DNA of 64,000 nucleotides from Staphylotrichum longicolle (Eukaryota; Ascomycota; Sordariomycetes; Sordariales; Chaetomiaceae): positions 13,975,243 through 14,039,242 of the forward strand of contig JAHCVI010000001.1 in NCBI GenBank assembly GCA_019096155.1, written 5' to 3'. Below are positions 41,559 to 51,980 of this stretch, piece after piece. Below the pieces are notes generated by a model that ran no database searches, was not told the origin of the DNA, and saw only the letters and a list, made by a program, of their open reading frames with translations. The translations under genes and the position numbers were made by a program. Within the stretch, counting starts at the first letter, position 1, and every line of letters starts with the position of its first letter.

Positions 41559-43852
41559 ATGTTCTCGGAATGTGAGTGTCGCTTGCACGTGCTTGTTTGC
41601 TCGGGTCTCCGCTGATTCCGTCGCCAGATGCCTCCAGGTTCCTCGCGCAATCACAATCCCGGCTGTCCAACTTTGGCCAGCCCGACAATGGGGACAGAGC
41701 GTCCAGACCGACAGACTGGCAAAGCAGAGGGTCACGCCTGGGAGGACGGCCCTTCTTGGGCAGGGGCGATAGGAACCCGTACCAGACCGGGGGCTCTCGT
41801 TTCGGCAGCCTAGCTGCGTTTGGGTCTCGGTACGCCACCAACGATGCGCCGCTGTTCCAAGCCACTTTAGAACACGACGACGAGGACGAGGAGGAGGCGG
41901 CAGATTTGTTCGCGCTCCAGCGGTCGCGACGTGTCTTCGCCGCAAGCCGGCTCGAAGAAAGCGCAGAAACAGACAACGACGACAGCCGAGCGTCGCTCGA
42001 GCGGAGTCAGGAATACGAGGATCGCGGGTCGGGGCTGGGGGAACGGCTCCGGGGAATCAGGAGCAGTTGGAATGGCACCAAAAGCTATCCGCGTCGGAGC
42101 CTAGACGAGCCAGACGCAACAAAAGACACCAAGGGGAAACGACGGCAAGAGTCTAGGGGAAGCGAGGATAGCAGAGGAATGGAAGATGTGGCGCTACAGT
42201 CGACAATTGCCGGAAGCGAACCACCCGAGGACCTCATGATGGAGACAACGACGGATAACGACCCGCCAGCCTTTCAAAAATTCTTGTCGACCGCCGGCCC
42301 TACGCGGCAGCTGCTCGGGAGGGAAGCAAGTGGTGACTCGGAGCTCGGTGTGCCCCGTCCGCCTAGCTCTCTGGACACAAACCTGCACAAGACCCCAGAA
42401 ACACCAGCTGCCGAGGGCGAGATCTTTAAGCACGACGCCTTTTTCGCCTGGCTCTACCTTATCGCCTTGGCGTCCTTGTTTTCGACGTTTGTCTTGGTCC
42501 TACTGCACACGACACGAGGGGATGGGCCGCTCGGGGACACCATCTACACTACGCTGCGAGCCTCATTTCACCTACTGGCCGTTGACACGCTGGTCTCGAT
42601 CATCGTGTCTCTGGTATGGCTCGCCGCGCTGCGATCGTTTGTCAAGCCCCTGGTCACGCTGGTCCTGGTTGCGGTACCGGTGATTTTGATTTCCTTCTCA
42701 CTGTACCCGTTCATCTCCAGCTACCAATCGACGGGCGGGAGCACGCGGTTCCAAGACACGGTGATGCGGTGGGCGGCTGGTGTTCCAGCGATATCTGCCG
42801 TGGTTTGGCTGTACGTGGTGTACAAGGGGCGACACGCGCTCCAATCGGCGGTCGGGATTCTCGAGTTTTCGAGCCGCATCTTGGCTGCGAACTCGGCCCT
42901 CGTTCTTGTCGGCATGGGCTGCCTCGCTGTGGTGGTCGTCTGGACGTGGGCATGGCTGCTCATGTTTACCAGGGTCTTTTTGGGCGGGAGCTTCTCGAGC
43001 AGGCTTGCCAAGTTCATCATCAGCGCGTCGAGTTGGTGGCTCGGGGTGTACTTTGTTCTCATGTACATCTGGACGCTGTCCATCATCTCGGGCGTGCAGC
43101 GGAGCGCCACGGCGGCGACGGTCTCGCAGTGGTATTTCCACCGCAACGCGGTGCCGGCCCCGTCGTCCAGGGAGGTCGTCTCGGCCGCGTTGGGGCATGC
43201 TATGACGACCATCTTCGGTACCATCAGTCTCTCAACGCTGCTGGCCCTCGCCATCCGGCTACCCCTGCTGGTGCTCCCGCAGCGGCTGGCGAACATCCTC
43301 AGCCTGTTCGTCTACTCGTTCATCCCGACGCCCATCGCCGCCCTGACGAACCCGTTGACCCTGACCTACGCGGCCATCCACTCGCAGACGCTGGCCATGT
43401 CGTCCCGAGGGCTCAGCCAGATGGACTTCATCGCGCCACAGCGGCCAACCACGACGCTCACGCCTGCAGCCCTCCCCAAACACAACAGGTATTCGCCTTT
43501 GCTGCCGTACCGGCTCGCCAAGCTGATCCTCCACGCGACGCGCTTCATCATGGCCATCGCTCTGGGCTTCGCGGGTTGGGTCATGACAGCGCGGCAGCTG
43601 AAGCTCGAGCGGCCGGACGGGCTGGGCGTGCGCGGCAGCGCATACGCGTACGTGGTGGGCCTGGTGGCCAGCTTTATCGGCTGGGGCATCCTGGGCGCGA
43701 TGGAGGGCATCCTGAGCGGCATCGTGGACGCCGTAGTGATCTGCTACGGTAGCGAGAAGCGCATGGCCACGGGCGCCGGCGGGTACTGCATGGAGGCGGC
43801 GTACCTGTTTGGGGACCGGCGGCCGGAGAGGGAGAGGGAGGATATCTACTGA
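41559..43852 (+). CDS. PNS1: Choline-transporter-like protein (CTL/SLC44, Pns1 family)
   Basis: A 13-nt first exon (41559-41571, MFSE plus one base), a 56-bp intron and exon 2 at 41628-43852; 745 residues starting MFSEYASRFLAQSQSRLSNF. The first 270 residues are polar and disordered with acidic stretches. The rest holds ten or so membrane helices, e.g. FFAWLYLIALASLFSTFVLVLLH, LLAVDTLVSIIVSLVWLAAL, ALVLVGMGCLAVVVVWTWAWLLMF and YVVGLVASFIGWGILGAMEGILSGIVDAVVICY; the last, with D and CY, is the most conserved CTL signature and is followed by a cytosolic YGSEK. Family members move choline or are otherwise linked to membrane lipid supply; yeast Pns1 itself is not needed for choline uptake, so transport is not proven. 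Confidence 0.88.
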
Positions 43853-44935
43853 GGGGAGTGCAGGGAGTTCTTTTGCAGCGTGGCGTTAGCGAGAAGATTC
43901 TTTACATATTGGGAAATGGATTGGAGTTTTGTTGTGGTGGTCTGGGCATGGATCAAGGGCTACGGCTCGCATTCAGGGGGGTTAAGGTAGATAAGATCAA
44001 GAATACGGTGCATGGGATTGGTCACTGATGGCAGTGGTGCCTGGACAGGTTGCATTTATTTGAGCTAGAGTTGGTTTTGAATAGCTCTATGCAGGAGCAG
44101 CTGCAGAAACATGGCTGATTTTTGGACTTTTTGCGATTCCAGGGTCTCTGCGCTGCAGCCTCGGTCTGGGGGTGGCGAGGCGTGTGCAGGGCGTGAGGGC
44201 GTCTCTTTCCTCTCACAAACCAGTCTTTCAGTCAGTCATACACACAGCCCCTCGACCACGCATTCTCAGCAGTGGCAAGGAACATGAGAAATCGAAACGA
44301 CCAAGGTAGACCGTCAAGTGATCCGGTGCCTGAAATGCAGCTGAGTGCAGATGACCCTGTTGAGCTGTTGGAGTGTGGCTGAATCTCGGCGACGTCATCC
44401 CTGTTGACCCAGTGGCGTTCTCACTGGAAGTGTCTGGTTCCTGAGTCTCGACATCGAACACCCGCATTATCACGATGGGGTCTTCCCTGTCACCCCACCA
44501 CCCGGAGAGTCGGTTCCTGCTCCTTCCCGTGCCCCGTCTGGAGGGTGGCTGTGCTGGCTAGGCGCAAAGTCGCGACGTCGCCTCGAGGTTGCCCCTCTTC
44601 ACTCGCCTTCCTTCTAGCAACGGAACGCGGACTTAAATTCCCGCTCGGAGACACTTGCATCCCACGGTACCTTACATTGCGCTTTTTGTCTGATTTGTCT
44701 GGGCTAACGGAGGCCTCCTTTCACTCGCCCGGTTGAAACCCTTCTCTTACATCTCACCAAGGTACTTTAACTCTCGCAGCGGTACCCCGCCATCCCCGGC
44801 CCGCTAACTCCTGGGACCCCACCACAGCGACCCTCATCGCATCATCAGTTCACCACCAGAACAACTTGAGCCATCTTCATCACCCTCACTCAAGCCCTAC
44901 AACCAAAGACCCCTACATCACCCATCAGATCAGCC
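43853..44935. other. Intergenic, 1.08 kb
   Basis: 3' flank of the CTL gene and promoter of the WW gene; the 200 bp before 44936 are rich in C, A and short CATCA/CCATC motifs, as in many fungal leaders. Nothing else recognised. Confidence 0.4.
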
Positions 44936-46041
44936 ATGGCCGACTTTGCAGCACCCGCGGGCCTCCCCGCCCAAGGTCCCCGAAGGTTGGGTTGCCCGCT
45001 GGAACGAGCAATACAAAGAATGGTACGTCCCCCCATTATCGCCATCCAAGCCAACATCAACCCACCAGGTCCCTAACTCCCCCGCCGCAGGTTCTACGTA
45101 AACACATACACCAAGAAGTCCCAATGGGAGAAGCCCACGGAGCCCGCCCGGCCCCCCAACGACGACCTCGCCCCGGCCGGCCCGCCCCCGTCTTACACCC
45201 CGGCCAGCGACAACCGCCCTGCCCCCTCCGACGCCAAGGTCAACCCCTACGACACCAAGTCCAACAACCCCTACGACAACCACAACAACAACAGCCAATC
45301 CGGCAGCAGCGGCGCGGCGGCATCATACCTCAACAGCAGCGGGCCCAGTAACCACAACAACAGCACCGAAGACGAGGACGCCCGCCTCGCCCGCCAGCTG
45401 CAGGCCGAGGAGGACGCCAGGGCGCGCGCGTCGTCGCACTCGCAATCGAGCTCGCCCTTCCCGGGCCAGCTGCCGCCGCGGCCCGACGCCGCCTCCCCCG
45501 GCGGCGGAGACAAGAGCCGCGGTCTGCTGGGCAAGTTCTTTGGCGGCAAGAAGACCGGCGGGAGTAGCGGGGGCTTGCCCGGTGCGCTGGGCGGGATCAT
45601 GAGCGGTGGGCATGGCCATCAGCAGCAGCACGGCGGTGGATATTATCCTCCGCAGCAGGGCTATGGGGGTTACCCCCCGCAGCAGGGCTATGGTGGTTAC
45701 CCGCCGCAGCAAGGGTATGGCGGGTATCCGCCGCAGCAGGGCTATGGCGGGTATCCCCCGCAGCAGGGGTACTATCCGCAGCAGCACGGGTATGGAGGCG
45801 GGTACCCGCCCAAGAAGTCGGGCGGCGGAGGGATGGGCATGGCGGGCGGTGCGGCGCTGGGCGTGGGCGCCGGGTTGGTGGGCGGTATGCTGATTGCCGA
45901 TGCGATTGACGACGCGCACGATGATGCGTACGCGGAGGGTTATGGTGAGTGATTCCTGTGTTGGGGATTGGGAGGGGATATTTGCTAACGTGTCTTACAG
46001 CGGATGGTGCCGGCGGTGATGACTTTGGTGGTGACTTCTAA
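44936..46041 (+). CDS. WW-domain protein with PPQQGYGGY repeats
   Basis: Exons 44936-45022, 45091-45944, 46001-46041 (introns 68 and 56 bp), about 327 residues. The WW domain spans the first junction: VPEGWVARWNEQYKEW then FYVNTYTKKSQWEKP, with both Trp and the Tyr present; it binds Pro-rich ligands. Next come PSYTPAS, NPYD repeats, a coiled stretch (EDARLARQLQAEEDARA), a Lys/Gly segment, five PPQQGYGGY-type repeats, a glycine-rich hydrophobic segment (GGAALGVGAGLVGGMLIADAID) and an acidic end. Fungal proteins of this type are uncharacterised; the Gly-zipper segment may bind membranes. The ATG at 44936 is one base out of frame with the WW domain; a G too many in 44959-44961 explains it. Confidence 0.8.
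45649..45795. repeat. 30-bp minisatellite coding PPQQGYGGY
   Basis: Five tandem, slightly diverged copies of a roughly 30-bp unit (core CCGCAGCAGGGCTATGG) within exon 2 of the WW gene; each codes for one Pro/Gln/Tyr/Gly-rich unit. Confidence 0.9.
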
Positions 46042-46457
46042 GGAAGTAGTAGGCGGGTTGAGTTAAGGGGTGGGGAGATGTGTGTTTTGTTTTGAAAGTC
46101 GTGGCGAGGGGGTTCTCTTTCCTCGTCGACTTCTGGGCAGTTTGATTACTCTTGCTCTGGTGTCACGATCTCGGTAGATGGTTTCTCGGGCGGTGGCATT
46201 GCATTCACGACTTTTGATTTGACTCTGATAACGATCGCAACGAATTCGCATCTCAAATTACCTGGGCACGTGGAAATGAAGCGTATTTGCAGCAAGTAAA
46301 CTGGACTCTCAAGCAAGGTTGGCCGTTGCCAACCATTCATTTAGACCGGGTCACGCAGTGCTCGTCTTGAAAATACTTCCTTCTTTTACAAGTCTATCAG
46401 GACGTACCCATCCTTCCCCCGCCATCGTACACAACCCATCAACCGCAACGAGCCCGG
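46042..46457. other. Intergenic between convergent genes
   Basis: 416 bp of 3' flank, AT-richer at 46190-46300. No feature. Confidence 0.4.
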
Positions 46458-47420
46458 CTACCTCTTCTTCTTGCCCTCCACCTTGGCCCTGCCCCCGTTC
46501 CCCTCCTCAGCCTTATTGTTGTTGGACGATCCCGCCAGGAAGGCCGCCATGTCAAAGTTGCCCATGGGGTTCGAGTTGCCGCCCGACGCGGCGCCCATGA
46601 AGGCGTTCATGGGGTTCTCTTTTTGCCGCTCCTCCCACTCGGCGCGCATCTCGGGGTCCACTGCGACGCTCGTCAGCTCACTGTCCATCGTTAATTTGTT
46701 GGGGAAAACTTACTATTCTCCACCAGCTTGGGCATGCCGAAGAACAGCGCCATGCTGACCATGCTGAGCAAGATGATGGGGTTCTTGAAAATGCTCAGCA
46801 CCGAGACTGTTTTTTCCCCCTCGTCAGCACCACTGCTCCTCACTCCCAACAATCACTTCTCCTCCTCCTGAAAAATGAAGGGCCGGTAAAGAAAAAAAAA
46901 AGAAATAACTCACAACTACTCCTCTCCAAGAAATACCCCTTCCCCCAAGCCCCCTCACCTCCACAACCACCCCCTTGTCCCCCTCCCCAGCACCAACAGC
47001 AACAACCGGCACCCCCTCCCCTTTATTCCCCCAGTCGTTACCCCGATACGTCTCCCACGCCTGCACGCCGAGCTTCTCCTCGCCCCGCTCGGCGTCCACG
47101 TCCAGGACGACGACGTCCAGCCGCAGCGGCGCGAAGGCCTGCGTCAGGCAGTGCACGTCGACGAGGTAGGACCCGCGCGAGACATTGCGGAACACAAAGG
47201 TGTTGGCCGTCGAGAGGGGCGCGGAGAGGGCCGCGCCCAGGGTGGTGAGGGTCGCGCGCGTGGAGGGGGGCAGGAGGGACGGGTTGGGGAGGTGGGGCGG
47301 GAGGGCCGGGACGCGGAGGGTGATTGTCGTCGTTGTGTGGGGAGCGTGGTGGTGCTTGGAGAGGGTCGGGGTGGGGAGGAGGGCGAGGAGGGTGGGCAGG
47401 AGGAGGGAGGTGAGATGCAT
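46458..47420 (-). CDS. EMC7: ER membrane protein complex subunit 7 (EMC7)
   Basis: Exons 47420-46914, 46806-46714, 46660-46458 (introns 107 and 53 bp), 267 residues. A signal peptide (MHLTSLLLPTLLALLPTPTLS) is followed by a beta-sandwich lumenal domain (ITLRVPALPP, TFVFRNVSRGSYLVDVHC, YRGNDWGN), one membrane helix (IILLSMVSMALFFGMPKLVENM) and the conserved cytosolic tail DPEMRAEWEERQ with NPMNAF. EMC inserts and stabilises membrane proteins in the ER. The end of exon 1 should read GYFLERSS, but it is in another frame from the upstream part; one base is missing in the C4 run 46936-46939 (+ strand). The exon 2-3 joint rebuilds MDPEMR exactly. Confidence 0.88.
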
Positions 47421-47782
47421 TTTCGGTTAACGGTAGGCGCGCAGGTGGCGCGGTGAGAGGAGGTTTGGTCGGGTGGTTGGTGGTGGTGGTTGTGGTGGTG
47501 GTGGTGGAGAGGTTTGGGAGTTTAGAGCTGGAGAGGGAGGTGAGGTGACGAAATGCGGCTTGCAGGGGGGTGGAGGGTTTGTGGGGGTGTGATTGGCTAG
47601 TGCGCGTGGGAGTGCATTTTGTGGCGAGCTGAGCTTCAGGAGCGGGTTCAGAGCCGCATCTCCTCTCCTCGGGGAAGAGGACGACATCCTTTCAAAAGAA
47701 AAAAGTCGAGATGGTCAACGGTCTGGTTGTGGTCATCACGCATTCATCAATTCGAGAAATCACACGCCCGCTATGAAACAAA
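47421..47782. other. Intergenic, 362 bp
   Basis: EMC7 promoter with a GGT/GTG-rich tract at 47470-47510, and the 3' flank of the sulfhydrylase gene. Confidence 0.4.
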
Positions 47783-49456
47783 TTAAACCACAACCGGCGC
47801 CTGCTCGGCCTTCTCGTCCACGGGCCCCTTCTCCTCCCCCTTTGTTGTCGCGGCCGCCGCAGCCTTGAACGACTGCTCAAAGTCGGCAATGATGTCGTCA
47901 ATGTGCTCCGTGCCGACCGAGATGCGGATGAGATCCTAGTCACTCCTGTCAGCGCAGTTTCTTCTTCTGTCACCTCTAGACTGCCTACCTCGGAGACGCC
48001 CGAGCTGATCTTCTCCTCGTCGCTGAGCTGCTCGTGGGTGGTGGTCCACGGGTGGATGGCCAGCGTCTTGGAGTCGCCAACGTTGGCCAGGTTGGAGATG
48101 AGCTTGAAGCCGTCGACGATCTGGCTGCCGGCCGCGCCGCCGCCCTTGACGCCGAAGCTCAGCACGCCGCCGAAGCCGCGCTTGAGGTACTTCTTGGCCG
48201 TCTCGTGCGACTGGTGGCTCGCGAGGCCGGGGTACGACACCCACGCCACGTAGGGGCTCTTCTCGAGGTGCTGCGCGAGCGCGAGCGCGTTCTGCGCGTG
48301 CCGCTCGGCGCGGAGCGACAGCGTCTCGAGGCCGATCAGCAGCTGCTGGGCGCCGAAGGGGTTGAGGCACGCGCCGAGGTCGCGCAGGACCTCGACACGG
48401 GCGCGGATGGCAAAGGTGATGGGGCCGAACGTGTCCCAGAACTTGAGCCCGTGGTAGCCGTCCGAGGGCTCGACCATCTGGGGGAAGCGCTTGGCGTTCT
48501 TGCCCCAGTCGAACTTGCCGCTGTCGATGATGACACCCGCGACGGTCGTGCCGTGGCCGCCAATCCACTTGGTCGCCGAGTGTACGACGATGTCGGCGCC
48601 GTGGTCGATCGGGCGGACGAAGTAGCCGCCGGCACCAAAGGTGTTGTCGACCTAGAGATTGTCAGCCGCTGAGATCTCGTCCGGCAGGGCATGGCTGTCC
48701 ACATACCACAACCGGCACGCCGGCATCGTGGGCGACCTTGGCAATGGCCTCGAACTCGGGCACGTTGTAGCGCGGGTTGCCGATGCTCTCAATGTAGACG
48801 GCCTTGGTCTTGTCGTCGATGGCGGCGGCAATGTCCTCGGGCGAGTCGCCGTTGACGAACTTGGTGGTGATGCCGAAGCGCGAGAAGAGGACCTTGAACT
48901 GGTTGTATGTGCCGCCGTACAGGTTCGACGTGGAGACGATGTTGTCACCAGCGTGCGCCAGCGTGGCAATGGCCATGAACTGGGCAGCCTGGCCGGACGA
49001 GGCGGCCACGGCAGCGACACCTCCCTCGAGAGCGGCGATTCTCTTCTCAAAGACATCGACGGTGGGGCTGAGGGCTGTCAGTCGACCAGGTCCCCGATCT
49101 CGACCTCCCGCCACTTTGTCCACTCACTTCATTATCCTCGAGTAGATGTTGCCAAACTCCTTGAGGCCGAACAGCCGAGCACCATGGGCCGAGTCATTGA
49201 AGACGAAGCTCTGCCCGTCCTCTGTCAGTTAACCGCCTCTAGAGCAGCTGTGGGACGCTGCGCTGCGCTGGGGTGCTCACCGTGGAAGCGTAGATGGGGA
49301 CGGCGCGGGCATTGGTGGTCGGGTCCGGCTCCTGGCTGTCGCGGTGTCAGTCTGGCGCACTTCACCCGGTGTCGGCTGGACAAAGGGGAGCAGTAGCCCC
49401 AGCACGTACCCCGCATGGAGCTGGAGGGTCTCGAAGTTCTTGGAGAGGTCAGACAT
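47783..49456 (-). CDS. MET17: O-acetylhomoserine sulfhydrylase (MET17/cysD), PLP enzyme
   Basis: Six exons: 49456-49410, 49335-49281, 49210-49128, 49067-48707, 48651-47989, 47935-47783; introns 53-74 bp; 453 residues. Start MSDLSKNFETLQLHAGQ. It belongs to the Cys/Met-metabolism PLP family: NIYSRIMNPT, ALEGGVAAVAASSGQAAQF, GNPRYNVP, and the Schiff-base lysine Lys 210 in HSATKWIGGHGT. The subfamily marks FDWGKNAKRFPQ, GYHGLKFWD, SNLANVGDSKTLAIHP and RISVGTEHIDDI identify sulfhydrylase rather than cystathionine lyase. It joins sulfide to O-acetylhomoserine to make homocysteine, in the cytosol. The last 20 residues (EEKGPVDEKAEQ) are a fungal extension. All joints keep conserved blocks in frame. 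Confidence 0.97.
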
Positions 49457-51277
49457 GGCGGCAGCGTCTGTCTGTCTGGGGGATGCGGAGGGTATCAATG
49501 GGGTATCACAAGCACAGCAAAGCAGCAGGAAGCCGAGTCAATGGGTCAAGTCGACAACAAAGAAGGAGTGGTGGTGGAAATGGGGTGAGGTGAGGCGAGA
49601 CAAGGACGGGAACGAGGGGACCGTGTTTCTCGAGACCGGGCGACACCTCTCTTTTTCTACTCTTCCCTCTCCCCACGCACCCGAGCCCGGCCTCTTTCCG
49701 AGCCGCCGGATCGCCATGCTGTACCCTTTTCTCGGAGACCCCTTAGCGCCCTGCCGCCATTTGCGAGTTTTTGTTACAGAACAGAACAACGCGACCTGCA
49801 GGGTGTCCCTCCCGCCCAGTCGTGTGTTGCTAGGGGCGGTGGTGGGGTGGGGTGAACTGGGAAATCCCAGAGCACGCAATCGCGCCATCGCTCCATGGCG
49901 CGGGGCTGCCCACGCCAGGCTGCGTGCTCGACATGCAATTCCGGGCCACGAGTCGCACGGTTGGTGGGGCTGTGTGCTGCTCGCCGATGAGCTGTTCTTT
50001 CTCAGATGGATGTGATATTGCAATGGCTCCCGGTTGCGCCAAGTTTACGCCATTGTGCTGGTCGAAGACGAGCAAAGTGTTATCGTTATCGTTCGGCATT
50101 GGAATGCACGAAGCTGGCTCCAACAAGCCAACCCCACCAATAGCCGGTCATCGGAGCCTGACTTACACGCAACATTCGATGCTCGCCCAGTCGACCGGGG
50201 TCTCCAAAATGCGACCGCCAGAGTGGGCTTGGCATCGAGATGAGGTGATGGGCCAAAGAAATCCCACATCCTCGTGCTCTGTTTCTGTGCAGCAGCGCGG
50301 GGTAGCACACGCCTGGCTTTGTCTGGACCCCCTCGACCCCCAACGAGGGGGTAAACTCTAAAGGTGTTCGTGCATCTCTTTCCAGCACATGCAGATGCGG
50401 ATGCAACCTCATTTGTCGATCACTTACACAATACACTTTGGCCGTCCCCCGTTGTCGAATATCCTTATGCCGCTCGTTTCTATCTTGGGCGGTTTCTCTC
50501 TCTCGACTGGAGCAACGGTATGCCATTTGAAGTCGGCAGTGCGAATGGCTGAGTCGTTGGGTTTGACGTCAGATCTCTTATGCCCGATGAAGCGGCTGAG
50601 AGACGGGAAGTTGCAGTTGGATGGTGGTCAAATAAGCGCAACTCATTGATTCCACATTGGCCTGGCCAACATGTCGAAATAGGTACATCAGGTATGGGAT
50701 GTATTCTACTACTCATCTATATCGGCTGCTAAAACGAGGGGAACTAAAATAGAATCAGCATGGATGGGTGGTTTAGCACATCAGCACATCCCCGTCCAGA
50801 TCTCCAAGGGACCTTTGGATTCTCGCCCAGTACGATGGCCACTTACATGTTCTCGAGGGGATCAAGTTAGCATCTCGTATACAATTTTATCATTTCATTT
50901 GGTTCGGCATATACATAGATAAACACACAAATACCACACACTCTAGCAACCGCAAAACGCCAGACCAGAACCCTCGCCCCGCCACCGCCGACCATCAAGG
51001 CCTTGCTGGATGACAACCGTCTTTACCAATCCCATGTTGTTGCACCTCTCACGTAAGCCCATCCCGCCCACGGGGATACCGTTACTCCGAGATCAATCGC
51101 CACCTCAAACCCCCCAGCCCCAGGGCTGAAATAAAGTTCTGATGCCCCCCTCTTATCCCGACACAGCGGTTCCTGGGGTTTGGGGTAGGTAAGTAAAGCC
51201 TGCCCACATCGGGACAACGATGCGAACCGCCCCTCCTAACACCACCCCTCCCTTTTCCCCCTCCCCACAACCGCTTT
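49457..51277. other. Intergenic, 1.8 kb
   Basis: Promoter of MET17 on the left, 3' flank of the MARVEL gene on the right. Open frames up to 223 codons occur, but without motifs, splice pattern or typical composition. 50870-50940 is AT-rich. No gene called. Confidence 0.45.
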
Positions 51278-51980
51278 TTACGCAGCAGCCTCCTTCATCC
51301 CCACCCCGGGGAACGCACCGGTCCCCACTTGCCTTCCGCCGCCCATCCCGGCCCCGCCGCCGCCACCACCGCCCTGGCGCCGGACCTTGAGCACCTCGAG
51401 GGCGGTCAGCGCCGCCGACGCGGACCAGACGGCGAACGAGAAGGCGCCGAAGGCCACGTCGGCCTGGGCCGCGTGGCAGACGTCGCCGCGGCAGAAGAGC
51501 AGGCCCTGGAGGAAGACGGCGAGGGCGACGAAGCCCGAGAAGTAGAAGAGCGCGTTGGTGAGGTCGAAGGGGGCGGCGACGTAGGCTTTGGGGACTGTGA
51601 AGGGGGTGGCGGGCTGCGTGTGAGTTATCTTGAAAGGAGATAAAAAGGGAGAGGGCAAGGAAACGTACCCCGTGGGAGGAAGCGCGGGAGGATCTCTATG
51701 CACACGAGGGAGATGTAGGACCAGATGGCGCCAAAGATGAGGAAGTTGATTGGCGAGGGCGAGGCGAGCGTGGTCGTGGTGTTGTACCAGTGGGCGACTG
51801 TTGGCGGTGGTTTGCCGTGTTAGTCCAGGATTCCATTCCACTTCCCGCACTGCGCCCGTTCGGTTTGGATGCGAAGTGATACTCACCAAAGCTCGAGAGG
51901 ACCAATACCAGCGCCGCGAAGACGCCCTGTATGACCCTGACGATGAGGATTAAGGGAAACGACATGCTTGTGAGCTTCAT
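51278..51980 (-). CDS. MARVEL-domain-like four-helix membrane protein
   Basis: Exons 51980-51887, 51797-51669, 51594-51278 (introns 89 and 74 bp), 179 residues. Four membrane helices: LILIVRVIQGVFAALVLVLSSF, INFLIFGAIWSYISLVCIEIL, LFYFSGFVALAVFLQGLLFC and VAFGAFSFAVWSASAALTALEVL; the helix 2-3 loop carries PKAYVAAPFDLTNALFYF and the helix 3-4 loop a Cys pair (C...C in FCRGDVCHAAQADVAFGA), usual for fungal MARVEL proteins of the plasma membrane. The C-terminal tail has a Gly run. Function unknown; related yeast proteins (Nce102, Fhn1) organise eisosomes. The third exon start was chosen at TTCACAG because it alone keeps VPKAYVAAPF in frame. Confidence 0.82.

Noticed and set aside
42616..43752. 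378-codon frame on the + strand within the CTL gene
   Set aside because: Overlaps the membrane-helix-coding frame; product is Arg/His/Gly-rich with no motif.
49344..50015. 223-codon plus-strand frame upstream of MET17
   Set aside because: Overlaps the first exons of MET17 in antisense and continues into promoter sequence; no family resemblance.
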